55,066 bases of DNA from Candidatus Saccharimonadota bacterium (GCA_016187125.1 JACPKF010000004.1:23868-78933), one strand, 5' to 3'. Counted from the first letter of the stretch, positions 40,640 to 48,985 are shown. Numbers and translations: made by a program. Notes: generated from the sequence alone by a model not told the origin.

Positions 40640-42409
40640 TTATTTATAAAGACTGATGTTGCCGCTGGCTGAGCCGGCTGAGCCAGACACGCTGTATGAA
40701 AGCGCCATTCGGCCCTCAGAAATTGAACCTTTAATACTGCCCGACGCCGAGTAACTTTTACCCTCCAGCGAGCCGCTGGCACTGACACGGCCCGACACAT
40801 GGCCATCCTCACTCACTGTGCCAGAAATTGAAATACTCATATAAAAGGATGTGCCCTCAACGGATTGACGGTAACTGCCGCTGCCGCTCATGGAGCTACC
40901 AGAAACGTCAACGCTAGCGCTGGCAATACCGGTAGCGGCACTGCCACTGCCCGAATAAGTACCATCGTAGCTGGGTTTGGGTATTTCTTGAGCTGGGGTC
41001 TGGGCAGCTGGCGTGGGGGTAGACGAAGCCGGCGCCGTATATGGCGTAAACAAGCCGGGCACGTTTTGAGCGATCAAAGCAATTGGTATGCCATTAGCGT
41101 CAAGCTTTACCATCGGCAAGGTCTGGTTGATTTGACTGGGGTCGGTGGTATTTAGACCGATTGTAGAAGGGCCGGGCTCCTGGAAAAGCTTGGCAATGTC
41201 TGTGGTTTTGTCACCTGCCCAGCTGGTCCAGTCATAAAGCGTCTGCATATTGCCAACGCCATTTTCTTTCAGGTTATCGGCGACTTTTTTAACTTCATCG
41301 CCCTTGGCCATAAATTTCTTTATCGAATCAAAACTCAACTTACCATCTTTACCGCTCATTGACTCTTTGATCTTGGCAAAATTAGAAAGAGCCTTGCCTA
41401 AATCCTTGATACTAATGAGGGTGTTGGCGACTTTTAAAAACGCCGCGTCTTTGGCCTTGGTGAAAGCAGCGCCGGTTTCTTTGCTGAATAGGCCTAGATC
41501 GGCACCGGAGGAACCAACATCAAGCACCAAATTAGCGCCGGCAAACGATGTAGTAATGATATTGACAGCGTTAGCCAGTTTTTGGGCGCTGCCCAGAAGC
41601 GCCAGCTCGCTGGCGCCAGTATAAAGCCCGCCGACGAACAGAGCGATGTTACTACCAGTGGCTATAGCAGTGGCCGCCTTACTGCCGCTGTCAGCCATAC
41701 CGGCGTAACTGGCGGCGTTGGTCGACCATTGGTTATAAAAGTTATCAACGATAGCTTTGGCGTGTGTGATGTCGGTATTAAACAGTTTGGCAGCAGTTTT
41801 TATTCTTTGCCCCGCCGGTGCTACATCAACGGCCTTGAGCTTGTCCATATACTCTTGATCCTTTTTAATGTCCTCGCGGTGTTTATAAAACTCTTTGTAG
41901 GCCGGGTCCAGCGCGTAAGCTTTCGACACCAACCAGCTACCGCTATCAGAAAGCTTTGGCTCAGCATAGTTCGGTATAGCGGCCGCCACAGCGTCGAAGT
42001 TTTGGCTGGCAGCCTGCGCCGTTTTCCATTTATCCTTAACCGTCTGACCAAGTTTGAGCCAATCATCGTACGACATTTCACTGGGATTGGCCCTCAGCCA
42101 AGCATCACTGTAAACTTGAGCTTCGGCGTACTTAATAGATGTGTCGGCCAGCGCCCCTTCAAACATCTGGCCGTAAATCACGTCTTGGCTGGTGCTAGGT
42201 TTAGTCAAGACTTTGGAGTTGTTACTAGCACCAAGGTTAAGCACACCGATTGCTACAAAAATCAGCAATGACAAAACGGCAAAGCTGCCGCCAACCAGAC
42301 TTTTTTTGGTTCTGCTTTTAAAAATTCTCTGGAAAGCTGTTGGCTTTACAAAGCCGACGATCGCTAAAATCAAGCTGATAAGCAGTAGTGCTACTAACGC
42401 TATATCCAT
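40640..42409 (-). CDS. Large membrane protein with Ser/Gly beta-rich tail
   Basis: A 589-aa protein with two N-terminal helices (ALVALLLISLILAIVGFV; LVGGSFAVLSLLIFVAIGVL), a long helical external region with further hydrophobic stretches near residues 235-290, and a proline linker. The serine/glycine-rich C-terminus (about 100 residues) alternates as SGSYRQSVEGTSFYMSIS, typical of beta-sheet repeats. It was not recognised; probably a surface protein. ATG 42409 has AGGAA 6 nt upstream. Confidence 0.7.
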   Translation of the reverse strand: MDIALVALLLISLILAIVGFVKPTAFQRIFKSRTKKSLVGGSFAVLSLLIFVAIGVLNLGASNNSKVLTKPSTSQDVIYGQMFEGALADTSIKYAEAQVYSDAWLRANPSEMSYDDWLKLGQTVKDKWKTAQAASQNFDAVAAAIPNYAEPKLSDSGSWLVSKAYALDPAYKEFYKHREDIKKDQEYMDKLKAVDVAPAGQRIKTAAKLFNTDITHAKAIVDNFYNQWSTNAASYAGMADSGSKAATAIATGSNIALFVGGLYTGASELALLGSAQKLANAVNIITTSFAGANLVLDVGSSGADLGLFSKETGAAFTKAKDAAFLKVANTLISIKDLGKALSNFAKIKESMSGKDGKLSFDSIKKFMAKGDEVKKVADNLKENGVGNMQTLYDWTSWAGDKTTDIAKLFQEPGPSTIGLNTTDPSQINQTLPMVKLDANGIPIALIAQNVPGLFTPYTAPASSTPTPAAQTPAQEIPKPSYDGTYSGSGSAATGIASASVDVSGSSMSGSGSYRQSVEGTSFYMSISISGTVSEDGHVSGRVSASGSLEGKSYSASGSIKGSISEGRMALSYSVSGSAGSASGNISLYK

Positions 42410-42507
42410 CACGTTTCCTAAAAATTGATTTTGGCCCTCTATGGGATTTATGTCAATCTCGTGGTAGATTGTGTTTAGTATTAATTATGGGTTGGGAGGA
42501 GAGGATC

Positions 42508-43227
42508 ATGAATAAGTTTATTAATAAATATAAACCTTGGCTGCTAGTAGCCCTGGTTATTGTCGTGGCCGGTGGTGTCTGGCTGGCTACCAAAAGTGAC
42601 AACACCACGACTAAAACGAGTGTAAACAAAGAGCTCCAAGACAAATGTAAAACTGAAGTCAACGATGATACATTTTGTAAGTTCGTCGGCAGTTTCGGTA
42701 ACGCCGGTGATTACAAGGTCAGCGTTAACTCTACCGCTCCAGAGGGAACTTCAGTCCTAGAACTAGCCAATGACAGCCAAGGCAATAGCTCCATGGTGGC
42801 TAAACAAAATGGCCAAGAACAAGCTAACATTATTGTCTTTAGCAGCACTACTTACTCCAAAGACTACAGCGATGGCAAGTGGTTCAAGTATAGTTCCAGT
42901 GACAGTAGCAAACCAACGACGCTGGACTTGAAAAAAGAGTTCGCCAAAGGCGACTTTAAGGGCGACAACGGCCAAAAATTAGAATACAAAAAGATTACCA
43001 CCGAAAAATGCGGAAAATTGAGTTGCTACAAATATCAAATCGTAGACCCCCAAAAGACCAGCCAAGAGGGTTTTATCTGGTTTGACACAAAGGACTATTT
43101 GCTACGACGCGTCACGGTCAAAGAAGGCACTACCAATGCCGACATGAGTCTTAGCTACTCATCAGTTAGCATTAGCGCGCCTTCTCCAACCAAGGATGAT
43201 CCGTCGGCCGATTCGCTAAGCCAGTAA
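42508..43227 (+). CDS. Membrane-anchored extracytoplasmic protein
   Basis: A 239-aa protein from MNKFINKYKPWLLVALVIVV with GGGAGGAG upstream. One N-terminal helix, then a beta-rich domain (GFIWFDTKDYLLRRVTVKEG) that loosely recalls LolA/LppX-like lipid- or hydrophobe-binding folds. Cysteines KCKTEVNDDTFCKF and KCGKLSCYKY suggest disulphides, consistent with the DsbA-like protein. Function is not assigned. Confidence 0.7.
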   Translation: MNKFINKYKPWLLVALVIVVAGGVWLATKSDNTTTKTSVNKELQDKCKTEVNDDTFCKFVGSFGNAGDYKVSVNSTAPEGTSVLELANDSQGNSSMVAKQNGQEQANIIVFSSTTYSKDYSDGKWFKYSSSDSSKPTTLDLKKEFAKGDFKGDNGQKLEYKKITTEKCGKLSCYKYQIVDPQKTSQEGFIWFDTKDYLLRRVTVKEGTTNADMSLSYSSVSISAPSPTKDDPSADSLSQ

Positions 43228-43329
43228 AGTCTCGTCAGTTATATCGGTCATAGAACGCGATCGCTACTTTTGGGCGCCCTATTTGGTTTACCATGAACGA
43301 AGTCGAATGGCTCCTCGTGGTGATAGAAG

Positions 43330-44625
43330 TCAGAACAAAGTAGTCTGCTGATCTGAGCGCAGCGCTTGGCGATCTTCATCGCTAAACACATGCACGGTCC
43401 CATACTGACCGTCGTACCCAGGCTCTATATGGAGCTGGCCGCTGCGTACGCGCTTGATGGCTTCGGCGATGATCGGACTGCTGGCTGACTCAATAGTCTC
43501 TGGCGGTGCGTCCAGTAATATTTCCAGCTCGTTGCCTAAAGCTTCTAATAACCTCTCATACTGCGACAGAACTTTTTGGGTTCCAACTTTCACGCCTAGG
43601 GCTTCGGCAATGATTTCTTCTAGCGGCACTAGCGACCAATAATCAGGCGCCCCGGCCGGCTTAAAGTTTTCAGCCCGATCAGCTAGTTTTTCAACCCGAG
43701 ACAAAACACCAACCGTCACCCGGCGGCCACAGACCGGACAGATAGCCTTATTTTTCTTAGTTTCTGTCGGGCTGAAGCGAACTTGATGGGCGCTGTGGCC
43801 GTCGTAATGATACTTACCTTCCTCGGGGAAAAATTCGATTGTGCCAATGAGTCTCGTCTCAACATCCTCGCGCTGGCTTGCCCTGGCTGGAGCGCCACGC
43901 CGTAGGGCCTTGCCTATACCAACGTAGCTAAGCTCCCCGTCAAATTTGGTAGCTTCACGGGCTATTTTGGAGGCCGAGTGAGCGTCGGAGCTAGAAATCA
44001 GAGCTACATTATCCAGCCCGCTTAGTCGCCAGTTCATTGGCGGATCACTAGACAATCCTGTTTCAATTGCCAAAATCCTTGGTGTTAATTCGCCGTAACA
44101 TTCTTCAAGACTGTCAAAACCAGACATCGAGCCGAAAATACTAAACCATGGTGTCCAAGCATGAGCCGGAATCACCAAAGCTTGAGGATGAGTGGCAATC
44201 GCTATTTCGGCAACCTGCTTAGCGCTAAGACCGACAATCGGCCGGCCATCGCTGGCCAGTTTGGCACCACGGGCCTCCAGGCGGCGGTTGAAATCGTCAG
44301 CGGCTTCCAGCGTGGGCAACATGATAAGTGTATGAACCCGGCGGCCCTGCCCGGCTTGCTGATAAATACTGGAGATTTCTACGCTTAGTATAAATCGCGT
44401 ACTAGCGTTATCGGCTGCGTCTTTTAAAACAAAAAGTCCCGGCTCCGGTGCAGCAGTCAGTTGCTGGTTAATTTCACCGAACCACTGCGGATGTGTAAAG
44501 TCACCGGTGCCAAGTACGGTGATACCCTTTTTTCGGGCATACTCGTCGAGTAGTGGCAGGGTTAGATTTTTGGAAGTAGCTCGGGCAAAGCGCGAGTGGA
44601 TATGAAAGTCAGCGTAATAAACCAC
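43330..44625 (-). CDS. Endonuclease Q-like PHP-domain nuclease
   Basis: A 431-aa protein from a leaderless GTG at 44625. The N-terminal PHP domain (YYADFHIHSRFARATSKNLT, LGTGDFTHP, PAHAWTPWF, SSDAHSASKIAREAT) holds the metal-binding His/Asp residues. A zinc finger follows (CPVCGRRVTVGVLSRVEKLADR, partner cysteine not obvious). This architecture is that of EndoQ, which nicks DNA 5' to deaminated bases (uracil, hypoxanthine) or AP sites. The older annotation of such genes as helicase UvrD-like is unsupported: no helicase motifs are present. Confidence 0.82.
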   Translation of the reverse strand: MVYYADFHIHSRFARATSKNLTLPLLDEYARKKGITVLGTGDFTHPQWFGEINQQLTAAPEPGLFVLKDAADNASTRFILSVEISSIYQQAGQGRRVHTLIMLPTLEAADDFNRRLEARGAKLASDGRPIVGLSAKQVAEIAIATHPQALVIPAHAWTPWFSIFGSMSGFDSLEECYGELTPRILAIETGLSSDPPMNWRLSGLDNVALISSSDAHSASKIAREATKFDGELSYVGIGKALRRGAPARASQREDVETRLIGTIEFFPEEGKYHYDGHSAHQVRFSPTETKKNKAICPVCGRRVTVGVLSRVEKLADRAENFKPAGAPDYWSLVPLEEIIAEALGVKVGTQKVLSQYERLLEALGNELEILLDAPPETIESASSPIIAEAIKRVRSGQLHIEPGYDGQYGTVHVFSDEDRQALRSDQQTTLF

Positions 44626-44631
44626 GCTTTT

Positions 44632-44637
44632 ATTGTA
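44632..44637 (-). promoter_or_regulatory. -10 box of the EndoQ-like gene
   Basis: TACAAT on the minus strand, 6 nt before the GTG start, implying a leaderless mRNA. The stretch 44638-44796 has no supported gene. Confidence 0.5.
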
Positions 44638-44796
44638 AGACAAATAGCGTCCGCTTTGGCTCCGCTTGTCGGTCAAGAACCCCTTAGAGGGATAAAGAAA
44701 AGTGAGGCACAACCCAAGCCACTGTCCCATTTTTATGAGTTTTACACCTTAAAACGGGACAAATTAACAGTCGCCGCTCTTAAAAGAAATCTGTAG

Positions 44797-45141
44797 CTAC
44801 TCAACCATGTTCTGAACAGCTTTGACGGACTTTGCCAGTATGCGTGGAGGTGCTTTCTCAATAAATACAGCATTCCGAGTGATGTAATCCACGCTCCTAA
44901 CTTGAAATGGCAGTATGGCTCCAGTGGTTTTAGTACCCGTAAGAACTATTTCAAACGGTAAACCAATAGCTTTGCTGGTTATAGGCATAATAACAGCCAG
45001 TCGTGTGTGTTCTGCCATCTCTTTGTACGACAAGACAATAACCGGCCTTCTACCCGACTGCTCATGACCGACTCTAGGATCAAGTATCATCCAAGCAATA
45101 TCGCCACGATCAGGGATGTATTTACTTTGAGTAGTCATCAT
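44797..45141 (-). CDS. mazF: MazF-family toxin
   Basis: PemK/MazF-fold endoribonuclease of 114 aa: RGDIAWMILDPRVGHEQSGRRPVIVLS at the start (shown in part: RGDIAWM, GHEQSGRRPVIVLS), and IMPITSKAIG. These toxins cleave mRNA at short motifs. It overlaps the antitoxin gene by 20 bp. Start is ATG 45141 or 45138. Confidence 0.92.
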   Translation of the reverse strand: MMTTQSKYIPDRGDIAWMILDPRVGHEQSGRRPVIVLSYKEMAEHTRLAVIMPITSKAIGLPFEIVLTGTKTTGAILPFQVRSVDYITRNAVFIEKAPPRILAKSVKAVQNMVE

Positions 45142-45391
45142 CAATTATCTCAGCCCCGACATCCGGGCCCCAATCCACCAGAGGATGAATGCTCTCAGGA
45201 GTTACGCCTTTAAGCATAGCTTCGAGGGTGAAGCTGTTATCTTCATCGACTGGGGTTAAAATAATAGACCGGCCTTTGAGACTTATGTCTAGGGTTTGGT
45301 TGGGTTTAAGGCGAGCTGCCTCTACTACCTTCTTGGGTAAGCGAACACCGGCGCTATTGCCCCATTTTTGTAAATTTTGTGTGATGTTCAT
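45122..45391 (-). CDS. mazE: MazE-family antitoxin (AbrB fold)
   Basis: An 89-aa swapped-hairpin AbrB protein: LQKWGNSAGVRLPKKVVEAA is diagnostic. The acidic C-terminus (VDWGPDVGAEIIDDDYSK) would bind and block MazF. AGGAG is 7 nt upstream of the ATG. The complex usually represses its own promoter. Confidence 0.92.
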   Translation of the reverse strand: MNITQNLQKWGNSAGVRLPKKVVEAARLKPNQTLDISLKGRSIILTPVDEDNSFTLEAMLKGVTPESIHPLVDWGPDVGAEIIDDDYSK

Positions 45392-45643
45392 AGTTAACTC
45401 CTTTATTTATATATACAAGTATATACAATGGAATGGTAAAAGTAAATCATAAAAAGTCCTTCGACTTCTTCGACTCATTCCATTCGCTCAGAACTTACGG
45501 TGCGCTCAGGACATTCAACTCGGCCGTAGTAACTCTGGATCAGAAGTTCGCAGATACGTATAGGGATCGAATGAATTTCATAACGATTTAAGAACCCGGT
45601 CGGGTTTTGCACTGTCCAATCGCTGTATAGGCTTTCGGTCAGT
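45392..45643. other. Repeat-containing gap before mazE
   Basis: Contains a complex dispersed-family cluster (45458-45516: CTTCGAC, CATTCGCTCAGAAC, GCGCTCAGGACATT). On the minus strand a stop-free stretch ends RICELLIQSYYGRVECPERT-like with no start codon. It may be a gene remnant, but I cannot name its source. No intact gene. Confidence 0.4.
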
Positions 45644-45904
45644 TTAAGCTGCTTGATTTCGTATTATCTGACGCAGTGTCACTTTGCCTTTGGTTGTTTT
45701 ATAGTACCTTTCGCGCCTAATGGCATCAAGTTTGGAGAGATGCCCTTCGAAATATACAAGTTCAACGGGTAAGCGTTTGGCTGTAGAGGTATTTTTGCCT
45801 TGACTATGCTCAGCGATCCGCCGGTTTAGATCATTGGTCGAACCAATGTAAAACTTACTGTCTTGGATTGATAATAAAACATATACGTACCAGAAAGTAT
45901 CCAT
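45644..45904 (-). CDS. GIY-YIG nuclease-fold protein (UPF0213 type)
   Basis: An 86-aa single-domain protein: WYVYVLLS ... KFYIGSTNDLNRRIAEH provides the GIY-YIG signature (YVY/YIG), followed by the catalytic arginine helix and RRERYYKT. Small URI-type proteins of this kind act in DNA cleavage or repair. They are also common as stand-alone genes in mobile contexts. Start MDTFWYVYV chosen. Confidence 0.88.
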   Translation of the reverse strand: MDTFWYVYVLLSIQDSKFYIGSTNDLNRRIAEHSQGKNTSTAKRLPVELVYFEGHLSKLDAIRRERYYKTTKGKVTLRQIIRNQAA

Positions 45905-45949
45905 AGGAAAATTATAGCCCCAAACCACTCTCTACGTTCAGGTTTAGGG

Positions 45950-46011
45950 CATGAACTATTCGCTTTACGATATGGCGTTGCCATGAACTTGAGCGAAGCG
46001 AATAGTTCATG
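45950..46011. repeat. Palindrome next to tRNA-like repeat
   Basis: CATGAACTATTCGCTT (45950-45965) and its exact complement (45996-46011) enclose about 30 bp. It abuts the copied tRNA end at 46009. Confidence 0.75.
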
Positions 46012-46025
46012 GCTCCGGAGGCCGG
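46009..46025. repeat. 17-bp copy of the tRNA-Asn 3' end
   Basis: ATGGCTCCGGAGGCCGG, identical to 46161-46177, which forms the 3' end of tRNA-Asn with its CCA. The distance is 152 bp, with no gene between. It is an att-like direct repeat or a decayed tRNA copy. Confidence 0.75.
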
Positions 46026-46125
46026 GTGAGCGCACATCTGCGGATCATGCTCGAAGTAAACTTCTGCGCGTGACCACTTGATGACCGAACCTCCGGTTCG
46101 AAATTCGCAGTCTGCGAATTCATAC

Positions 46126-46152
46126 AAAAAAACCCGACCGCAAGGGTCAGGC
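46126..46152 (-). terminator. tRNA-Asn terminator
   Basis: On the minus strand CCTGACC-CTTGC-GGTCGGG is followed by a run of seven T, starting about 10 nt after the tRNA CCA. Confidence 0.85.
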
Positions 46153-46161
46153 ATTTTTGTA

Positions 46162-46236
46162 TGGCTCCGGAGGCCGGACTCGAACCGGCAACCATTCGAT
46201 TAACAGTCGAATGCTCTACCATTGAGCTACTCCGGA
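46162..46236 (-). tRNA. tRNA-Asn (GTT)
   Basis: 75 nt including encoded CCA. The acceptor TCCGGAG pairs with CTCCGGA; discriminator G. D-loop TAGCTCAATGGTAGAGCA; anticodon loop CTGTTAA with GTT; T-arm CCGGTTCGAGTCCGG. All four stems are complete. Confidence 0.96.
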
Positions 46237-46467
46237 ATGGCGCCTTCAGCTTATGAGACAAAACCGCTGGTTTTTTCTCATCGCCCAGTCGGCAAAGCCG
46301 CCCCTAACGGGCAAGCTGGGCTGCTCTTTTTCCTCCAAACAAAGCAAGGTAAAGAACAGATTGATTATAGGGGAGAGACTGGACTAGCGTCAAACTAAGC
46401 TAGGGATCTAAGGATATTATACCGGCTGCAACTTCCCCGTGGCACTTTTGATAGTGCTTATTTTTAT
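46237..46467. other. Intergenic stretch upstream of tRNA-Asn
   Basis: No gene. It contains dyads AAAACCGCTGGTTTT and GCCCAG/GCTGGGC (46284-46319). A minus-strand promoter for the tRNA should lie here, but I could not single one out. Confidence 0.4.
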
Positions 46468-46560
46468 CCACGCACTGAAAAGACCACGGGTGTCAACCCG
46501 TAGATTAATGGTCTTTTAGTGCGGGATTCCGCTCCCTGGTGTAAGCCTATGCTGAAAGAT
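46468..46560. repeat. Hairpin repeat family C, copy 2
   Basis: CCACGCACTGAAAAGACC with GGTCTTTTAGTGCGGG around an ACGGGT...ACCCGT hairpin. It is followed by ATTCCGCTCC and TAAGCCTATGCTGAA, which match the order in 32019-32116 (GTTCCACGCTCC, TAAGCCTGAAGCC). Confidence 0.7.
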
Positions 46561-46592
46561 ATTTCGAGCTCGGGGAGCTTCATTTTTGGTGA

Positions 46593-46598
46593 TATACT
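46593..46598 (+). promoter_or_regulatory. Extended -10 of the 46606 gene
   Basis: TG-A-TATACT with the ATG 7 nt after the box: a leaderless arrangement without SD. Confidence 0.6.
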
Positions 46599-46605
46599 TA
46601 AATCA

Positions 46606-46860
46606 ATGGAACCCCGATTTAGTGGACCTGTGAGTCCCGTGAATCCCCAGCCAATGCCGCTAGCGACGGCAATGCAGCCCCTACCAAAACGTCGCAAGTG
46701 GTTAGCTATTTTGGTTTCACTAATTCTTATATTAGCCGCTGGGGCCGGCGTTTATTTTTGGCAGCAGCAGAAAATTAACGATCTAAACAATCAGATTATG
46801 ACATTGAAAGCTGATAACTATCAGTTACGTTATGAGCTTACGGATCTTCGCAGATTCTAG
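46606..46860 (+). CDS. Small membrane protein with coiled-coil tail
   Basis: An 84-aa protein from MEPRFSGPVSPVNPQPMP: a proline-rich start, one helix (WLAILVSLILILAAGAGVYFW), and a heptad-rich C-terminus (QQKINDLNNQIMTLKADNYQ). The topology is that of a bitopic FtsB/DivIC-like or linker protein, but no homology is claimed. The longer frame from 46519 runs through repeat family C. Confidence 0.6.
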   Translation: MEPRFSGPVSPVNPQPMPLATAMQPLPKRRKWLAILVSLILILAAGAGVYFWQQQKINDLNNQIMTLKADNYQLRYELTDLRRF

Positions 46861-47041
46861 TAATTCTTCCTAATCTCCTCTCGCGCAACATTGTGCGACT
46901 CGCCAGTCCTGCATTTTTGGGCCTGTATGGTTGGGGGCCATTTTAGGATCTTTTGTTATAGTATGTCTATATTTTCATTATTGAGTTTGAGATGTGAAAG
47001 GTCCGTCCTTTCACATTGGCTGCGGGAAGGAACAGCAAAGC
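46861..47041 (+). promoter_or_regulatory. 5' region of the PPC gene
   Basis: TATAGT (about 46959-46964) is a likely -10; the 5' UTR would be about 70 nt and contains the perfect hairpin GTGAAAGG-TCCGT-CCTTTCAC (46993-47013). GGGAAGGAA before the ATG is the ribosome site. Confidence 0.45.
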
Positions 47042-47527
47042 ATGAGATATTACGAAGCTAATCAAAACTACGTTGTTATTTTGGCCAAGGGCGAGGAGCT
47101 GATGGACTGTCTGCGGCAGTTCGCTCGGGAATCCGGTGTATCGGCGGCTTGGCTCCAAGGTATCGGCGCCGCGCTAGAGGCAGAGGTTGGTTATTATCAC
47201 CTGGACAGCCAAAGCTACCAATGGAAAGCCTTTAGCGGCCCGCTGGAAATTACCAATTTGCAAGGTAATATTGTTAACCTCTTCGAGCCTGAGCGGCCTC
47301 AGAGCCGAAGGCCTGAGCCTGTCGAACGGGTCAAAAAACAGGGAGAGCCGGCCTTGCATGTACACGTGACAATGGCTAACGATACCTACGGTTGCATCGG
47401 CGGCCACGTCAAGAAGTTGACTGTTTCTGCCACCTGTGAAATATTCGTCCAAAAAATTAATCTGGCGCTAACCCGCCAGCGTGACACGGCCGTGGGACTC
47501 GAGCTGCTGCAGCCGGCCAGTGAATAA
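47042..47527 (+). CDS. PPC/DUF296-domain protein
   Basis: A 161-aa single PPC domain, the fold of plant AT-hook AHL proteins and bacterial stand-alone members. It shows NYVVILAKGEELMDCLRQFA, SAAWLQGIGAALEAEVGYY, ALHVHVTMANDTYGCIGGHV with metal/ligand-type histidines and TCEIFVQKI. In the middle, EPERPQSRRPEPVERVKKQG is encoded by the dispersed repeat (47281-47332) and sits in a loop. No AT-hook. Function unknown; some relatives bind DNA. Confidence 0.85.
   Translation: MRYYEANQNYVVILAKGEELMDCLRQFARESGVSAAWLQGIGAALEAEVGYYHLDSQSYQWKAFSGPLEITNLQGNIVNLFEPERPQSRRPEPVERVKKQGEPALHVHVTMANDTYGCIGGHVKKLTVSATCEIFVQKINLALTRQRDTAVGLELLQPASE
47281..47332. repeat. Dispersed repeat in the PPC gene
   Basis: CTTCGAGCCTGAGCGGCCTC followed by CCTGAGCCTGTCGAACGGG: two copies in tandem, read in frame as about 17 extra residues. 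Confidence 0.75.
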
Positions 47528-47629
47528 TCTAGATCGCAAGAAAAAATTAATTTTTTAAGCAACCTATTGATACCTTAAGTCGACAGGGTTAAGAAGTTGT
47601 TCCGCACATTTCTAAACCTAAGCAGATAT

Positions 47630-47657
47630 TTGACTTTAAAAACGTTGGGTAGATAAT
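47630..47657 (+). promoter_or_regulatory. Promoter of the 47700 gene
   Basis: TTGACT (47630-47635), 16 nt, GATAAT (47652-47657). It gives a 5' UTR of about 35 nt with AAAGAGG before the ATG. Confidence 0.6.
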
Positions 47658-47699
47658 ATTAGCCATCAACTATTAATCTCAAACAAAGAGGATTTTATT

Positions 47700-48008
47700 A
47701 TGTCATCATCACCAGAAGCCATTGATCCACCAAATAATGGGCATGCCAAGCCAGATACGAAATGGGGAGTTCCAGGCTATGTTTTTAGTCTTGAAACCGA
47801 TGACTTAGAAGGGGATGGAGTTCTAGTTGAAAAATATTTAAGAAGGAGTGGGCAGCCCGTGCGAGCCGGTGGTGGAGTTCTTGCAGACAGACACTATGCC
47901 AAGCCTCATGTCGAATATGTAATTGATCAACCCGAACTATCTCCGAGAGCTAGGGAAAGACTTATTAAACACGGTCATCATCTAATTAGAGGTGAGCTAC
48001 AAGACTAG
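47700..48008 (+). CDS. Hypothetical soluble protein, 102 aa
   Basis: Not recognised. Starts MSSSPEAIDPPNNGHAKPDT; the middle has short possible strands (YVFSLETDDLEGDGVLVEKY), and the end is a basic helix (LSPRARERLIKHGHHLIRG). It has its own promoter and a normal SD, unlike many neighbours. It converges on the EamA gene, leaving 4 bp between stops. Confidence 0.65.
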   Translation: MSSSPEAIDPPNNGHAKPDTKWGVPGYVFSLETDDLEGDGVLVEKYLRRSGQPVRAGGGVLADRHYAKPHVEYVIDQPELSPRARERLIKHGHHLIRGELQD

Positions 48009-48012
48009 AACG

Positions 48013-48870
48013 CTAGTGAGCTGAATGGGCTATCAAGATAACGGTTAGCCCGATGGTGGCCAGACCGGTAGCTATGATTTTTTGTTTTAAGTAGTTGCGC
48101 TCGCCCAGCAAGACTATACCAAGCAAGACAATCAGAATAACGCTAAGGCTCGATATATAAACCGACAGGCTGACAGCCGTGCCTACCACAAGTGCTAGTT
48201 GTATGCCATAGGCCGAGACTGCTCGCAGCACCATCATCAAGCTAAATTCGTAAGTAGCAAAAGACCTAAGCTCTAATCTTTGTTGCCGAAAGGCTAACAT
48301 TGCCCACATAACCAGCGCGCTAGTTATCATCACCAACGGCGCGTACTGCATGTAGCCAACGTCTCTGATCAATATTTTCTCGATCGCGGCTAAAAAGCTA
48401 ATTACTATGGCTGCCGCGATACCCCAACGCAGCCCAAGAGTTGTAAGCTGCCTACTACCCTTTTGCCTGACACTCACAACCGCCAAAAAAATCAGCAGGC
48501 CGCCCAGTATTTGTAGAGGGATTAGCTTTTCTCCTACAAAGATTATGCCCAGAATGGTAGTAATAATTATCCGTAAATTGAATAAAACAGAATAAACGCT
48601 GGCTTCCAGATATTGCAGGGCTTTAACACTGGTAATATTAAAAACCACGGCCAAAGCTATAGCCCCCGACGCGTAAATTAAAGTTTTGGCATCGTAGGCG
48701 GCCAGGTTAATGGGCTTAAAGGCCATGACAAAGATTAGTGGGACGGCAACGGCTGTTTGCATCAACGTAGCTAGAGTTAGCGGGTCGGCCTTTTGCAGAA
48801 GCGAGCGTCTGAGTAAGAGGTTATAACCTGTAATACCTACCAAATGAAAGCCCAAGAAAACCAGCCACAT
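48013..48870 (-). CDS. EamA/DMT-family transporter
   Basis: A 285-aa protein with about ten helices in two EamA repeats (FLGFHLVGITGYNLLLRRSL; the second half starts near ILIRDVGYMQYAPLVMITSA). It shows the typical pattern of LYYLEASVYSVLF-like and VSLSVYISSLSVILIVLLGI segments closing each half. Exporter or importer of small metabolites; substrate unknown. Confidence 0.88.
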   Translation of the reverse strand: MWLVFLGFHLVGITGYNLLLRRSLLQKADPLTLATLMQTAVAVPLIFVMAFKPINLAAYDAKTLIYASGAIALAVVFNITSVKALQYLEASVYSVLFNLRIIITTILGIIFVGEKLIPLQILGGLLIFLAVVSVRQKGSRQLTTLGLRWGIAAAIVISFLAAIEKILIRDVGYMQYAPLVMITSALVMWAMLAFRQQRLELRSFATYEFSLMMVLRAVSAYGIQLALVVGTAVSLSVYISSLSVILIVLLGIVLLGERNYLKQKIIATGLATIGLTVILIAHSAH

Positions 48871-48973
48871 AAACTTAAGTGTACACCCCTTGATTTAGTC
48901 ACCTGACCTATATACACTTTTTTAACCAATTCGTAATCTCTGATTGAAGTTAAAACTTCTGATTAACTTATGG

Positions 48974-48979
48974 TAAACT
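48974..48979 (+). promoter_or_regulatory. Extended -10 of the toxin-antitoxin operon
   Basis: TG-G-TAAACT, ATG at 48986 after 6 nt. The same words occur before 53982. Confidence 0.6.
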
Positions 48980-48985
48980 TGGGTT

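Noticed and set aside
41582-42271. 229-codon plus-strand frame antisense to the 40640 gene
   Set aside because: No ribosome site, no protein-like motif, and fully antisense to a better-supported gene.
44596-44796. 66-codon plus-strand frame upstream of EndoQ
   Set aside because: It overlaps the EndoQ start and promoter on the other strand and lacks any coding signature.
46007-46261. 84-codon minus-strand frame over the tRNA region
   Set aside because: It reads straight through tRNA-Asn, its terminator and the repeat; typical tRNA shadow.
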